64,000 nucleotides of DNA from Propionimicrobium sp. PCR01-08-3 (GCF_030286045.1 NZ_CP127390.1:1302001-1366000), one strand, 5' to 3'; positions 41,391 to 51,746 are shown, counted from the stretch's first letter. Made by a program: numbers and translations. The notes: generated by a model from the sequence alone, not told the origin.

Positions 41391-42333
41391 GACCGACCCG
41401 GCCGCGTATTCCGGCATCCAGACCGGGCCATTGCGCGAAGGGGAATGGGTCTCACTGACCGACACCAAGGGGCACCGCAAATCGCTGCTGCTGGTGGCAG
41501 GCAAAACCTTCCACACCACCAAGGGCGGCCTGCCGCACGACGACATCATCGGCCGGCCCGAGGGCATCGTGGTCACCACCGTCGGCGGGCTGCAATACTT
41601 CGTCTTCCGGCCGCTGCTCAACGAATTCATGGTGACCATGCCCCGCGAGGCCGCGGTCATCTACCCGAAGGACGCCGCCCAGATTCTGATGCGCTCCGAC
41701 ATCTTTCCGGGTGCCAGGGTGCTGGAGGCGGGGGTCGGCTCGGGTGCCCTGACGCTGGCGCTGCTTCGGGCCATCGGCCCGACCGGCAGGCTGCACAGCT
41801 ATGAGCGCCGCGCCGAGTTCGCGGAGGTGGCGAAGGCAAACGTCGAACAGTTCGTCGGCGGGCCGCATCCGGCGTGGACGCTCACCCTGGGTGATCTCGC
41901 CGAGGTCATCGCGGATGAGCCGGTTGACCGGGCCGTATTGGACATGCTGGCCCCGTGGGACCAGCTGGATGCCGTGGGTGACGTCTTGCAGCCGGGCGGA
42001 ATCTTGTGCTGCTACGTGGCCACCACCACCCAGATGGGACGCATCATGGACACCATGCGCGCCCACGGTGGATTCACCGAGCCTGCCGCGTCCGAGGTGA
42101 TGGTGCGCGACTGGCACGCCGAAGGGCTGGCGATCAGGCCTGGCCACGCCACCACGGCCCACACCGGGTTCTTGGTCACCACCCGCCGGATGGCGCCCGG
42201 CGTGCTGGCCCCGCTGCGCAAACGCCGCCCGGCGCCCGGCGCCTACGGCCCCGACTATCAGGGCCCGATCCCGCGCAATGTGCGTCCCGAGCACTTGGCC
42301 GCCAACAAGGCCAGGGCCGAGGAGTTGGGTTAG
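41383..42333 (+). CDS. trmI: tRNA (adenine-58-N1)-methyltransferase
   Basis: A 316-residue class I methyltransferase of the TrmI family that methylates A58 in the T-loop. N-terminal beta domain (GEWVSLTDTKGHRKSLLLVAGKTFHTTKGGLPHDDIIG), AdoMet-binding GARVLEAGVGSGALTLALLRAIGPTG, the acidic ligand SYERRAEF, and the catalytic Asp in LDMLAPWD. In many actinobacteria this gene is adjacent to the ATPase Mpa (arc) of the proteasome; here it precedes prcBA with only a SMP-30 gene in between, and no arc is seen. Confidence 0.93.
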   Translation: MSETDPAAYSGIQTGPLREGEWVSLTDTKGHRKSLLLVAGKTFHTTKGGLPHDDIIGRPEGIVVTTVGGLQYFVFRPLLNEFMVTMPREAAVIYPKDAAQILMRSDIFPGARVLEAGVGSGALTLALLRAIGPTGRLHSYERRAEFAEVAKANVEQFVGGPHPAWTLTLGDLAEVIADEPVDRAVLDMLAPWDQLDAVGDVLQPGGILCCYVATTTQMGRIMDTMRAHGGFTEPAASEVMVRDWHAEGLAIRPGHATTAHTGFLVTTRRMAPGVLAPLRKRRPAPGAYGPDYQGPIPRNVRPEHLAANKARAEELG

Positions 42334-42386
42334 GTATACCCGGCCATCAGGTTGATGGCAGCTAGCCGCTGGCTGCGGGCCGGCGC

Positions 42387-43319
42387 TCAGCCCCTCTTGG
42401 CGCGCAACACCTGCGCCGCGTCGCGCACCTTCGTGCGGACGCGGTAAGCCTGGGTACTGCAAAGTATGAACAGGTCGGTGCCGTCCTCGCCGCCGAAGCA
42501 GAGATTGCCGACGTGCTGCTCCGCGCTCGGGATAAAGCCGATCTGTTCCCCGTCCGGGTTGTAGATATGGACGCCGCTGAACTCCGCGCTCCAGACATTG
42601 CCCAGTTCGTCCACCCTGATGCCGTCGGCGATGCCGTCGGTGATGGTGACGAAGTCGCGTCCACCCTTGCACAGCCGGCCGTCGATCACCTTGTAGACGC
42701 GGATGGCGTGGGTGCCGTCAGGGTTCGGGGTCTCGTCAGGCTGGTCGATCGAGTTGTCGGACGAATACAACAGCGACTCGTCGGGGGAGAACGCGAGCCC
42801 GTTGGGCATCTCGACATCCATGATCACCGGTTCACAGTGGCAGGTCACCGGGTCGAGCCGAAATACCCAGTGATCGCGGTATTCGAGCTCGCCGGGATGT
42901 CCCTCGCGCCCCCGGAAGATGCCGTAGGACGGATCGGAGAACCAGATCGTGCCATCGGATTTCACGATGACATCATTCGGCGAATTGAACTTGTGGCCAT
43001 GCCAATCGGTGACCAGCGGAGCGGCCTCGCCGTCGCGTTCGACCTCGACCCAACGATTGCCGTGCGAGCACTGAATGACCTCTCCATCGAGACCGGTGGT
43101 GCGTCCGTTGGTGAATTCGACCTCGTCGCGGAAGACGCTCACCAGCCCCGTGACCGAACTCCATTGCAGGATACGGTTTCCCGGAATGTCGCTGAAGCGG
43201 AGCGCCTTCTGATCGGGCAGCCATACCGGCCCCTCCGCCCACTGCGCTCGTATCGACCCATCACCGAGGAGTTCCAGCTCGTTGCCCAGCAGCAGCCCGG
43301 TGTCGTCGACGAAACTCAT
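42387..43319 (-). CDS. SMP-30/gluconolactonase family hydrolase
   Basis: A 310-residue six-bladed beta-propeller. Conserved blocks AEGPVWLPDQKALRFSDIPGNRI, NGRTTGLDGEVIQCSHGNR, FNSPNDVIVKSDGTIWFSDPSYGI, MPNGLAFSPDESLLYSSDN and GIADGIRVDELGNVWSAE supply the Glu, Asn and Asp metal ligands of lactonases such as gluconolactonase. Start ATG 43319 follows AAGGTGG by five bases; an earlier ATG at 43334 overlaps that site. Substrate unknown. Confidence 0.85.
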   Translation of the reverse strand: MSFVDDTGLLLGNELELLGDGSIRAQWAEGPVWLPDQKALRFSDIPGNRILQWSSVTGLVSVFRDEVEFTNGRTTGLDGEVIQCSHGNRWVEVERDGEAAPLVTDWHGHKFNSPNDVIVKSDGTIWFSDPSYGIFRGREGHPGELEYRDHWVFRLDPVTCHCEPVIMDVEMPNGLAFSPDESLLYSSDNSIDQPDETPNPDGTHAIRVYKVIDGRLCKGGRDFVTITDGIADGIRVDELGNVWSAEFSGVHIYNPDGEQIGFIPSAEQHVGNLCFGGEDGTDLFILCSTQAYRVRTKVRDAAQVLRAKRG

Positions 43320-43490
43320 GAGTTCCACCTTCATTCACTTGCGCACTTTCGTTGTGCATCTCTTGCGGATCCGTCGGCGCCGATGTCGGCAGCGGCGCAT
43401 CGCGATGAATTCGTCTGTTGACCCGCATCCTATATCCGGGATCGGCGCTGACGCAGCGAGACCGGTCGGGCGGGGTAGGCTTTGTCAATC

Positions 43491-44255
43491 ATGGAGACGG
43501 GGACCAACGAGCTGGCCAGTTCATTCGCGCATTATGCGGCGCGAGTCGCTCCGGAATCATTGCCTGTGAGCGGTGCTTATCCGGGCGAGCTGGCGCCACA
43601 CGGCACGACGATTGTCGCTGCCACCTTCGATGCAGGTGTGGTGATGGCCGGCGATAGGCGTGCCACGATGGGCAACCTGATCGCGCAACGCGACATCGAG
43701 AAGGTCTTCGGGGCCGACGAATTCAGCATCATCGGCATCGCCGGTGTCGCCGGGCTGGCGATCGAGTTGGTTCGCCTGTTCCAGGTCGAGTTGCAGCACT
43801 ACGAGAAGGTCGAAGGAATCCCGCTGAGTCTGGACGGCAAGGCCAACAGGCTCGGTGCGCTGGTGCGCGGCAACCTTCAACAGGCCATGAACGGCCTGGC
43901 CGTGATCCCGATGCTGGCCGGCTGGGATATCGAGCGAGCCCAGGGCCGCATCTTCAGCTATGACGCGACCGGCGGCAGGTATGAGGAGACCGGCTTCCAT
44001 GCGATCGGCTCCGGCGCGGCGTTCGCGCGCGGCTCTCTGAAGAAGACCCATCGTCCGGATCTGGACGAGGACGCCGCAATCGCTGCCGCCATCCGCTCCT
44101 TGTACGACGCCGCGGACGACGACTCGGCCACCGGAGGACCCGACCTGGCGCGCAATATCTTTCCGGTGGTGATGAGCGCAACCGCCACCGGCGTTCGCCA
44201 ACTCAGCACGGACGACGTTTCGGAAATCACCACGAGAGTTCTGGAGATGCTGTGA
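43491..44255 (+). CDS. prcB: Proteasome beta subunit
   Basis: A 254-residue precursor. The 38-residue propeptide ends PGELAPHG and is removed to expose Thr39 (TTIVAATF), the nucleophile. The conserved [20 protein letters not shown] and Lys/Asp positions are present. Fourteen copies with fourteen PrcA subunits form the 20S core that degrades Pup-tagged proteins. A TAGGCT -10-like hexamer is at 43476-43481. Stop and PrcA start overlap (GTGA). Unlike in most actinobacteria, pup and dop do not precede it: the upstream gene is a divergent SMP-30 hydrolase. Confidence 0.93.
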   Translation: METGTNELASSFAHYAARVAPESLPVSGAYPGELAPHGTTIVAATFDAGVVMAGDRRATMGNLIAQRDIEKVFGADEFSIIGIAGVAGLAIELVRLFQVELQHYEKVEGIPLSLDGKANRLGALVRGNLQQAMNGLAVIPMLAGWDIERAQGRIFSYDATGGRYEETGFHAIGSGAAFARGSLKKTHRPDLDEDAAIAAAIRSLYDAADDDSATGGPDLARNIFPVVMSATATGVRQLSTDDVSEITTRVLEML

Positions 44256-44923
44256 GCATGCCGTTCTATGTTGCTCCCGAGCAGCAGATGAAAGATCGTG
44301 CAGAATTCGCCCGCAAGGGGATCGCCCGCGGACGCTCCGTGGTGGTCTTGCAGTATCGCGACGGCATCGCCTTCGTCGCCGAGAACCCCAGCCGCACCCT
44401 GCACAAAGTGTCCGAGATCTATGACCGCATCGGCTTCGCCGCCGTTGGCAGATATAACGAATTCGAGAATCTGCGCATCGCCGGTATCCAATATGCCGAC
44501 CTGCGCGGTTACTCCTATGACCGGCGCGACGTCACGGGACGCGGCCTCGCCAACCAATACGCCCAGCAACTCGGCACCACCTTCAGCTCCGGTGTCGATA
44601 AACCCTTCGAGGTCGAACTGATCGTCGCCGAACTCGGCTACCAGGCGAGCGGCGACCAAATATTCAGGATCGGATTCGACGGCACCATCAGTGACGAACC
44701 CGGATACACGGTGATCGGCGGAGCAGCGGAGACCTTGCGCACCGCCCTCGCACGCAACTTCGTGGCCGATGCAGAACTCGCCGATGCCGTTGAGATCGCA
44801 TCGGCGGGCTTCTCGGACGGCACCGGCCTCGAGGTGGCGGTGCTCGACCGCACCCGGACGCGGCCGCGCACGTTCCGCAGGCTCGGCAATGCCGAGCTCG
44901 ACCGGCTCAAAGGCCGGGGCTGA
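44252..44923 (+). CDS. prcA: Proteasome alpha subunit
   Basis: A 223-residue alpha-type subunit. It starts with [32 protein letters not shown], the N-terminal helix that gates the pore, and contains [44 protein letters not shown]. No catalytic Thr is expected or found. GTG 44252 overlaps the prcB stop by four bases. The C-terminal tail is short. tyrA follows after one base, so prcB-prcA-tyrA may be one transcript, an unusual arrangement; pafA is absent. Confidence 0.92.
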   Translation: MSMPFYVAPEQQMKDRAEFARKGIARGRSVVVLQYRDGIAFVAENPSRTLHKVSEIYDRIGFAAVGRYNEFENLRIAGIQYADLRGYSYDRRDVTGRGLANQYAQQLGTTFSSGVDKPFEVELIVAELGYQASGDQIFRIGFDGTISDEPGYTVIGGAAETLRTALARNFVADAELADAVEIASAGFSDGTGLEVAVLDRTRTRPRTFRRLGNAELDRLKGRG

Positions 44924-44924
44924 G

Positions 44925-45992
44925 ATGGGCATCGAGCAGATATCACCGACACTGGTCATCGGGGCGGGGCTCGTCGGAGCCTCGATCGGCTGTGCGCTGA
45001 CCGAAGCCGGTGTGGTCGTCCACCTCAAGGACCGTGAGCGTTCGCACACGATTGTCGCGGCCGGACGAGGAGCCGGGCGCCTGGAGGAGCCCGATCGGGC
45101 CGATGTCAAGCTGGTCATCGTGGCAACCCCGCCTGCCGTGATCGCCGAGGTGATCACCGCGAGCTTGGAGCAGTACCCGAATGCGGCCATCACCGACGTG
45201 GGCTCGGTGAAGGCTCGCATCGCCGATGACCTGGCAGCGCGCCGCATCAACTTCGCCCGCTATGTCGGCGGACATCCGATGGCGGGCTCGCACCAGTCGG
45301 GACCGCTGACGGCCGCACCCGAACTGTTCGTCGATCGCACCTGGGTGATCACGCCCAGGCCCGAGAACCCCGAATGGGTGGTGGAGCGGGTGCGTACCCT
45401 GGCCACCACCTGCGGCGCCCGAATCCGCGAATTGGACGCAGCGGAACACGACCGTGCCGTCGCCGAGGTCAGTCATTTTCCTCAGCTGGTCAGCAGCCTG
45501 ACCGCGGCCAGGCTCGCCCAGGTGCCCCAAGACGACCTTCGGCTGGCCGGGCAGGGCCTGCGCGACGTGACCCGGATCGCCGCGTCCGATGTGAAGATGT
45601 GGCGGCAGATCGTCGCCGCGAACACTCCGCTGATCCGCGAGCAGCTGGTGGCGATGCGCGCCGACCTCGACCGGCTGATCTCGTCGTTGGACGATCCGCG
45701 AACAGTGGTCGATCTGCTGCGCCGCGGCAACGACGGGGTGCGCGCGCTGCCGAGCAAACGCGGCAAGCTGCGCAATGAGAACGTCTCAGTAGTGGTGGAG
45801 ATCCCGGACGCGCCCGGTGCGCTGGCACAGCTTTTCGCGAGCATGACCGACAACGGCGTGAACATCGAAGACCTGTCCATCGAGCACGACCCGGAGCGTT
45901 CGGCCGGCTATCTGTCGATCGACGTCGCACCCGAGCGTGCCGATGCGTTGCGGCAACTCATCCGCGACCATGGTTGGGGCCTGCGGTCATAG
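44925..45992 (+). CDS. tyrA: Prephenate dehydrogenase with ACT domain
   Basis: A 355-residue protein. The NAD-binding domain begins LVIGAGLVGASIGCALTEAG; catalytic motifs are ITDVGSVKARI, GGHPMAGSHQSG (with the key His) and VSHFPQLVSSLTAARL. The C-terminal ACT domain (about 282-355: NVSVVVEIPDAPGALAQLFASMTDNGVNIEDLSI) senses amino acids, most likely tyrosine. It makes 4-hydroxyphenylpyruvate from prephenate. It lies immediately downstream of prcA. Confidence 0.94.
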   Translation: MGIEQISPTLVIGAGLVGASIGCALTEAGVVVHLKDRERSHTIVAAGRGAGRLEEPDRADVKLVIVATPPAVIAEVITASLEQYPNAAITDVGSVKARIADDLAARRINFARYVGGHPMAGSHQSGPLTAAPELFVDRTWVITPRPENPEWVVERVRTLATTCGARIRELDAAEHDRAVAEVSHFPQLVSSLTAARLAQVPQDDLRLAGQGLRDVTRIAASDVKMWRQIVAANTPLIREQLVAMRADLDRLISSLDDPRTVVDLLRRGNDGVRALPSKRGKLRNENVSVVVEIPDAPGALAQLFASMTDNGVNIEDLSIEHDPERSAGYLSIDVAPERADALRQLIRDHGWGLRS

Positions 45993-46312
45993 GGAATTCT
46001 CGGCGGCCCCAGACCGTGATGTGAATATGGCAGACCCACGTGCGGGCAGCTCACCAAGGGAGCCCGACGTCCTCAGGAGCGCGCTGGGTCTGGCACGAAT
46101 GATTCGCGAGAATCCCATTTGCCGGTACAGCAATGTCGCGCAGCAGCATTGTTGGCCTCGAAAATGGCAGCAAGCCTCCTTCTTGGCTCACCCTTCTCGT
46201 TGTCAGGATGCAGCGGTCTGGCAATCGTCGAATGATGGCTTCGACGTGATGCAGATCGACCGTTCTCGCTAAGATCATTTTCTGGCAAATTCAGCTTGGG
46301 AAGATGGGGACT
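45993..46312. other. Gene-less stretch between tyrA and cmk
   Basis: No gene supported. scpA, scpB and rluB, which often precede cmk in actinobacteria, are not here. No terminator-like stem is apparent after tyrA. A GGGGA ribosome binding site lies at the right end for cmk. Confidence 0.5.
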
Positions 46313-47008
46313 ATGGTGAGCACGGCACGAGAACCGAAGCTGGTCATTGCGATCGACGGCCCGAGTGGTGCCGGCAAATCGTCCACTTCGCATCTGGTCG
46401 CCGAGCGGCTCGGATGCGCCTATCTCGACACCGGCTCGATGTACCGGGCGCTAGCGGTGTGGTGCTCCGATCGGGGCATCGACGCGGCGGATGCGCAAGC
46501 GGTCATCGACGCTGCCCGTGATCTGCCGATGACGGTCTCGCCGTCATCCACGGATTTTGCCATTGCGCTGGACGGTGCGGACGTGACCGCGCGTCTGCAT
46601 CTTCCCGAAGTTTCCGGGATGGTCTCCGGCTATGCCGGTATTCGCGACGCGCGCAACGCCCTGAACGAGAAGATGCGCGAGATCATCGCCCAGGCCGGGC
46701 GCATCGTCGCCGAGGGGCGCGATATCACCACTGTCGTCGCCCCGGACGCCGATCTGCGGATTTTGCTACAGGCCGACGCCGCCCGGCGTATCGCGCGCCG
46801 CGAGGCCGAGTTGAATGGCGCTGCCGACACCACGACCGTCACCGAGCAGGTGGTCGGGCGAGACGCCAAAGACGCCGCGTCCAGCCAATTCGAGACACCC
46901 GCGCCGGGTGTGGTGTTGATCGATTCGACCGAGCTGACCCTCGAGGAGGTCGTTGAGAAGGTCATCGACCTGGTTCCCGAGCAACTGCGCTGGCCCGAGG
47001 AGCACTGA
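46313..47008 (+). CDS. cmk: Cytidylate kinase
   Basis: A 231-residue P-loop kinase phosphorylating CMP/dCMP. The nucleotide-binding motif is AIDGPSGAGKSSTSHLVAERLG, the CMP site has YLDTGSMYRALAVWC, and later AEGRDITTVVAPDADLRILLQADAARRIARREAEL carries the lid Arg residues. ATG 46313 is preferred because the GGGGA site precedes it correctly; an in-frame ATG at 46304 sits inside that site. Confidence 0.94.
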   Translation: MVSTAREPKLVIAIDGPSGAGKSSTSHLVAERLGCAYLDTGSMYRALAVWCSDRGIDAADAQAVIDAARDLPMTVSPSSTDFAIALDGADVTARLHLPEVSGMVSGYAGIRDARNALNEKMREIIAQAGRIVAEGRDITTVVAPDADLRILLQADAARRIARREAELNGAADTTTVTEQVVGRDAKDAASSQFETPAPGVVLIDSTELTLEEVVEKVIDLVPEQLRWPEEH

Positions 47009-47024
47009 TTCCAAGGGTCAAGGC

Positions 47025-47046
47025 ACCTGCTCGCGACGAAGCAGGT
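47025..47046 (+). terminator. Hairpin after cmk
   Basis: ACCTGCT (47025-47031) and AGCAGGT (47040-47046) form a perfect 7-bp stem with an 8-base loop, 17 bases past the cmk stop. No T run follows, so a terminator role is only suggested. Confidence 0.35.
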
Positions 47047-47244
47047 CAGATGAAGGGGCGCCTGCTCTCGAAGCCGGGCAAGCTCTCGACGATCGGTAGC
47101 CAGCAAGCCGCCGGTCACCGCAGAACCGGTCACCGTGAGGTTATAAGGCGGTACCGGCAGCTATGAGAAGACCACGCACGCCCACGACATCGTCGGCACG
47201 ATGAGACGACGATGCAAGACAGATTCGTACTTCCGGTAGTCGGG

Positions 47245-47250
47245 TAGCGT
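47245..47250 (+). promoter_or_regulatory. -10 element of der
   Basis: TAGCGT is separated from the GTG of der by seven bases (TGGGCGG), the same linker as in front of fmt (TAGACT then TGGGCGG). Suggests leaderless translation. Confidence 0.45.
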
Positions 47251-47257
47251 TGGGCGG

Positions 47258-48607
47258 GTGAGTGAACCCGCAGTGAGTGAAGAATCAGCCGAGCGTCCCG
47301 TAGTCGCGGTCGTCGGTCGTCCGAATGTGGGGAAATCCACTCTCGTCAATCGCATCCTGGGCAGGCGCGAGGCAGTCGTCCAGGACACGCCAGGAGTCAC
47401 CCGCGACCGGGTCAGCTACGACGCCGAATGGGCGGGCCGCGAATTCGTCCTCGTCGACACGGGAGGCTGGGCGTCCGATGCCACCGGCATGGCCGGGCAG
47501 ATCGCCGAGCAGGCCGAGATCGCCATCCAACTCGCCGATGCCGTGATCTTCGTGGTCGACTCGACGGTCGGTACCACCGATGAGGACGAGGCCGTCGTCC
47601 AGGTGCTACGGCGCAGCCGCAAACCCGTCGTGCTGGCGGCCAACAAGGTGGACGATCAGCGCGGCGAAGCCGATGCGGCAAGCATGTGGAATTTGGGGCT
47701 GGGGGAGCCGTGGCCGATTTCGGCCCTGCACGGACGCGGCTCCGGCGACATGCTGGACGCCCTGCTGGCGGTGTTGCCCAGCAGCGACGCGTTGCATCCG
47801 GTCGAAGTCGGCGGACCGCGCCGGGTTGCCATCGTCGGTAAACCGAATGTCGGTAAGTCGTCGCTGCTGAACAAGGTGGCCGGAGCCAACCGGTCGGTCG
47901 TCTCCGATGTGTCGGGCACCACCGTCGACCCGGTCGACGAGCTGGTCACCATTGCCGGCATCGACTACCGGTTGATCGACACCGCAGGCATCCGAAAGCG
48001 GGTCAAGGAGGCGAGCGGCTCCGAATATTATGCGTGGCTGCGCACTCAGGCTGCGATCGAACGGGCCGAATGCTGTGTCGTGGTGCTGGACGCCTTTGAG
48101 CCCGTCTCCGATCAAGATTTGAAGATCTTGTCGCAGGTCGAGCAGGCCGGCAAATCGATGGTGATCGCCTATAACAAGTGGGATCTCACCGACGAGGAGC
48201 GCCGACGCTACCTGAAGCGCGAGATCGAACGCGATCTGCATGCCTGGGCCTGGGCGCCGTCAGTGAATATTTCGGCACTCACCGGCCGCAATGTCGACAA
48301 GCTGTCCAAGGCGGTCGAGTTGGCGCTGGCAGGTTGGGAGACTCGCGTCACCACCGGTCAGCTCAACTCGTTCCTCGGACGAGTGGTCGCGGCCCACCCG
48401 CACCCGGTGCGCGGCGGAAAACAGCCCCGAATTCTGTTCGGGACGCAGGCACGCACCGCACCGCCGACCTTCGCGCTGTTCACCTCCGGCCAGATGGACG
48501 CCCAATATGTGCGGTTCATCGAACGGCGGTTGCGTGAGGATTTCGGCTTCGAGGGCAGCCCGGTGAATATCGAGATCCGTGCCAGGGCCAAGCGCAAGGA
48601 TCGCTGA
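47258..48607 (+). CDS. der: Ribosome assembly GTPase Der (EngA)
   Basis: A 449-residue protein with two tandem GTPase domains needed for 50S subunit assembly. G1 motifs are GRPNVGKST (~21) and GKPNVGKSS (~196); the matching G3 motifs are DTGGW and DTAGI, and the G4 motifs are NKVD and NKWD. The C-terminal KH-like domain contains [28 protein letters not shown]. cmk-der is the standard actinobacterial order, though here separated by a 249-base gap with its own promoter. Confidence 0.97.
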   Translation: MSEPAVSEESAERPVVAVVGRPNVGKSTLVNRILGRREAVVQDTPGVTRDRVSYDAEWAGREFVLVDTGGWASDATGMAGQIAEQAEIAIQLADAVIFVVDSTVGTTDEDEAVVQVLRRSRKPVVLAANKVDDQRGEADAASMWNLGLGEPWPISALHGRGSGDMLDALLAVLPSSDALHPVEVGGPRRVAIVGKPNVGKSSLLNKVAGANRSVVSDVSGTTVDPVDELVTIAGIDYRLIDTAGIRKRVKEASGSEYYAWLRTQAAIERAECCVVVLDAFEPVSDQDLKILSQVEQAGKSMVIAYNKWDLTDEERRRYLKREIERDLHAWAWAPSVNISALTGRNVDKLSKAVELALAGWETRVTTGQLNSFLGRVVAAHPHPVRGGKQPRILFGTQARTAPPTFALFTSGQMDAQYVRFIERRLREDFGFEGSPVNIEIRARAKRKDR

Positions 48608-48745
48608 TCTCTCACTCGGATGGCGCGATGCAGAACTGATTGCCCTACGGATCTTCGAGGGTGTACCAGGAGAAGCCCTGCTCAGATCGACGTCCGACTG
48701 ACAGGTTCATGCACCAACGTTAACCGAGATTCTCATCGCCACATT

Positions 48746-48772
48746 TGTTCCTTGTATTTCCAGGTTATAGCA
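48746..48772 (+). promoter_or_regulatory. Promoter of helR
   Basis: TTGTTC (48746-48751) and TTATAG/TATAGC (48766-48772) resemble -35 and -10 elements with a short spacer. The rifamycin-associated-element-like palindrome begins right after the -10, where transcription would start. Confidence 0.4.
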
Positions 48773-48777
48773 GAGCG

Positions 48778-48800
48778 GGGGCCTTGCCGCAAGGCCCCCA
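48778..48800. promoter_or_regulatory. Rifamycin-associated element (RAE)-like inverted repeat
   Basis: A perfect dyad with arms GGGGGCCTTGC and GCAAGGCCCCC about one central base. On the lower strand it contains CTTGCGGCAAGGCCC, agreeing with the published RAE found before rifamycin-resistance genes in actinobacteria. It lies 61 bases upstream of a HelR gene, the known RAE-controlled gene class. It could also form an RNA hairpin in the leader, but no T run follows. Confidence 0.8.
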
Positions 48801-48861
48801 CTAGGGCAGATAATGGCTCTTCGCCCTTCTGGGCGCCATCACGAATCAGTGGAAGTGAGCC

Positions 48862-51108
48862 ATGAACCCGGACACGACTGACATCTTCAATCTCTCGAAC
48901 CCCGCCAAGACCGACCCTCGGCTGATCGGACCCGACCGCGATCATTTCCTCGCCACCCAGGCCTGCCTCGAGCGGCGCATCGCGAATCTGAAATCCCAGC
49001 TCGACGAGCTCCGCAGGCTTCCCGGCGGCAAAGGCCGCGAGGCTACCGAGCGCGACTCGCAGATCCGTCATGCCACGACCCAACTGCGCGTCCTCGAACG
49101 ATTCGGCCTCGACATCTGTTTGGGACGCATGATTTTCGCCGATGATCCCGCGCATCCGGTCTTTATCGGACGCATCGGGCTCACCGACGACGATGATGAT
49201 CAGCTGCTCATCGATTGGCGGACGCCCGCCGCCGAACCATTCTTCGCCGCCACCGGTGCCGAACCGATGGGGCTGGCGTCCCGCCGCAGATACCGGTGGC
49301 AAGACGGACGAATCCGCGACTACTGGGACGAAGTCTTCACCCCGGAAGGACTCGAAGACAACGCCGCCCTGGACGATCAGTCCGCCTTCATCGCAAGCCT
49401 GGGCGCAGCCCGCTCACCGAGAATGCGCGACGTGTTGAGCACCATCCAGTCCGACCAAGACGCCATCATCCGTGCGAGCTCCAAAGGCCCGCTGGTCGTC
49501 GAAGGCGGTCCGGGAACCGGCAAGACCATCGTCGCGCTGCACCGGGCGGCCTATCTGCTCTATTCCGATCCCCGGCTCGACGGACGCCAGGGCCAGGTGC
49601 TGGTCGTCGGACCCCACCGGCCTTATCTGAATTACATCGCCGACGCGCTGCCGAGCCTGGGAGAAGACGGTGTGGCGACCTGCACGCTCCGCGACTTCGT
49701 CCCCGAAGGCGCATCTGCAACCAAGGAACCCGACCCAAAGATCGCCCGGCTCAAATCGTCCCAACGAGTAGCCGAGATGGTGGAGCACGCCGTGGCCTTC
49801 TACGAGGAGGTTCCCACGAAAGCGTTCACGGTGGAGACGCAGTGGAATGAGCTCGAAGTGGACGCCTCCGATTGGCAGGAGGCGTTCGATGCCCGAGACC
49901 CGGCGCTGCCGCACAATGAGGCGCGCGACGACATCTGGTTCGCGCTGCTCGACATCATGATGGACAAGAACGAGGACGATATCCCCACCGATCTGCTGTA
50001 CCAATCGTTGATCACCAACGACGATCTGAGGCGCGAATTCGGGCGGGCCTGGCCGATCCTTGAGCCCGGCGATCTGGTGGGTGATCTGTGGAGCGTGCCG
50101 GCCTTCCTACACCACTGCGCACCCTGGCTTGGTCGGGACGAGATCGCGCGGTTGCAGCGGGCAGATGCACACGCCTGGACGATCGCCGATCTGCCGCTGC
50201 TGGACGCGGCACGGCGGCTGCTCGGCGATCCTCTCGCATCCCGGCAGGCGGAAGAGCGCCGCCGCACGCTTGCCGAGCAGCGGGCCTATATGGATGAGGT
50301 GGTCGACTACATTCTCGACACCGACGACAATCCCGACAGCACCTTGCAGATGCTGCGTGGCGACGACCTGCGCACCAGTCTGCTCGACGAGGGCGCGGTA
50401 TCAATGCGCGGGCGAGACGCGCTCGAGGGACCGTTCGCACACATCATCGTGGACGAGGCCCAAGACCTCACCGACGCCGAGTGGCAGATGCTGCTGGCGC
50501 GGTGTCCCTCGCGTAGCTTCACCATCGTCGGCGACCGGGCACAATCTCGTGCCGGCTTCGGTGAAAGCTGGGAGGACAGGCTGAATGCGCTGGGCATGCA
50601 TGACGTGCGAACAGCGAAACTGACCGTCAACTACCGGACGCCGATCGAGATCATGGACGAGGCCGAAGCGCTGATCCGCACGGTGCTCCCGGATGCCGAT
50701 GTGCCGACCTCGGTACGCAGCAGCGGCATCCCGGTGCACCACGGCAACGACAGCGAGCTGGACGCGATCCTCGAACGCTGGCTGACGAGTCACCCGGAGG
50801 GGACGGCCTGCGTCATCGACATGGCTGACCAGGCTGATACGACGAGTTTGGCCACTGACCTCCATGAAACGGAGCGTGAGAGCCAACTGAACTCGACGGA
50901 ATCGATATATCGGCAGAACGGACGCGTCCAATGGCTGACCGCGGACACAGCGAAAGGGCTCGAGTTCGATCTCGTCGTCCTCGTCGAGCCAGATGAACTC
51001 GTCGACACAAGGGAGTTTGCCACCGACATCGCGCACGTTGTGGACCGCTACGTGGCGATGACCCGAGCCACTCAGAAACTGGTGGTTCTCTCGGAGGCCG
51101 GCAGCTGA
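48862..51108 (+). CDS. helR: HelR-type RNA polymerase recycling ATPase (rifamycin protection)
   Basis: A 748-residue superfamily 1 helicase-like protein. The N-terminal coiled-coil arm (~25-80: [20 protein letters not shown]) would enter the secondary channel of RNA polymerase. Walker A is [23 protein letters not shown] and Walker B with [15 protein letters not shown]; motif III is [10 protein letters not shown] and motif [15 protein letters not shown]. An acidic stretch (DTDDNPDS) lies in the part that in HelD/HelR reaches the active site. HelR dissociates rifamycin-stalled polymerase. GGAAGTGAG precedes ATG 48862. Confidence 0.9.
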   Translation: MNPDTTDIFNLSNPAKTDPRLIGPDRDHFLATQACLERRIANLKSQLDELRRLPGGKGREATERDSQIRHATTQLRVLERFGLDICLGRMIFADDPAHPVFIGRIGLTDDDDDQLLIDWRTPAAEPFFAATGAEPMGLASRRRYRWQDGRIRDYWDEVFTPEGLEDNAALDDQSAFIASLGAARSPRMRDVLSTIQSDQDAIIRASSKGPLVVEGGPGTGKTIVALHRAAYLLYSDPRLDGRQGQVLVVGPHRPYLNYIADALPSLGEDGVATCTLRDFVPEGASATKEPDPKIARLKSSQRVAEMVEHAVAFYEEVPTKAFTVETQWNELEVDASDWQEAFDARDPALPHNEARDDIWFALLDIMMDKNEDDIPTDLLYQSLITNDDLRREFGRAWPILEPGDLVGDLWSVPAFLHHCAPWLGRDEIARLQRADAHAWTIADLPLLDAARRLLGDPLASRQAEERRRTLAEQRAYMDEVVDYILDTDDNPDSTLQMLRGDDLRTSLLDEGAVSMRGRDALEGPFAHIIVDEAQDLTDAEWQMLLARCPSRSFTIVGDRAQSRAGFGESWEDRLNALGMHDVRTAKLTVNYRTPIEIMDEAEALIRTVLPDADVPTSVRSSGIPVHHGNDSELDAILERWLTSHPEGTACVIDMADQADTTSLATDLHETERESQLNSTESIYRQNGRVQWLTADTAKGLEFDLVVLVEPDELVDTREFATDIAHVVDRYVAMTRATQKLVVLSEAGS

Positions 51109-51143
51109 GCAACTGACTGCACCCCTTGTGCTTGAATCACGCC

Positions 51144-51746
51144 ATGAGCCAGTTCGCCTATCGTCCACCTCAGCAGCCGAATTCTCCGCAACCGAGCGAA
51201 CCTGCAAGCGTCTGGCTGACCGTTCTCATGTGCGTTCAGATCCCGATGCTGGCGCTGCCGATACTGACTCCTGCCGTGCATTGGATGCAGGACAAGGGCG
51301 GCTGGCTCACCACCATTTACCTGTTCTCTGTCACGCCGATCTCGTTTCTCGTGCAGTGCGTGATTCTGGTTCTGACGGTGATCAGAGTTGGCCGGGTGCA
51401 CCGTTTTCAGCTCGGACGACGCACCGGTTGGCCACTGCTCGGGTATCTGGCGTCAATGGTCGTGGTTGCGCTGTCGGTCTCGGACGTGGGTGACAGTTCT
51501 GACAGCGAAAGCCCATCGATCCTGGAACAACTGGGAGTGAATGCCGATCTGTCTGGCGGAATTGCGCTGGTCGCTTTCGTGCTGGCCGTGGGTACGGCCA
51601 TTTGGTGGCTGACCATGGCGATCGCCGACCTGAACGAAGCCTCGGGAAGGGGGCCGGGATCGGCCTTTAAATTCGGTCCCCCGACCCAGACATTCCGAGG
51701 GCCTGAGCCTCGTCAGTTTCGGGGCCCTGAGTCGTGGGGCAAATAG
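51144..51746 (+). CDS. Membrane protein of unknown function
   Basis: A 200-residue protein. A proline/glutamine-rich head (SQFAYRPPQQPNSPQPSEP) precedes four hydrophobic segments (VLMCVQIPMLALPIL, IYLFSVTPISFLVQCVILVLTVI, WPLLGYLASMVVVALSV, GIALVAFVLAVGTAIWWLTMAI) and a Gly/Pro/Arg-rich tail with repeated FRGPE. The layout is like several short actinobacterial membrane proteins of unnamed families. ATG 51144 is chosen over the in-frame TTG at 51126. Confidence 0.55.
   Translation: MSQFAYRPPQQPNSPQPSEPASVWLTVLMCVQIPMLALPILTPAVHWMQDKGGWLTTIYLFSVTPISFLVQCVILVLTVIRVGRVHRFQLGRRTGWPLLGYLASMVVVALSVSDVGDSSDSESPSILEQLGVNADLSGGIALVAFVLAVGTAIWWLTMAIADLNEASGRGPGSAFKFGPPTQTFRGPEPRQFRGPESWGK

Noticed and set aside
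43335-43490. pup gene upstream of prcB
   Set aside because: The 155-base gap has no frame ending in GGE or GGQ on the upper strand, and the neighbouring gene is on the lower strand.
47111-47135. Direct repeat CCGGTCACCG at 47111 and 47126 upstream of der
   Set aside because: Only two copies with a 15-base period and no relation to a clear promoter; could arise by chance at this GC content.
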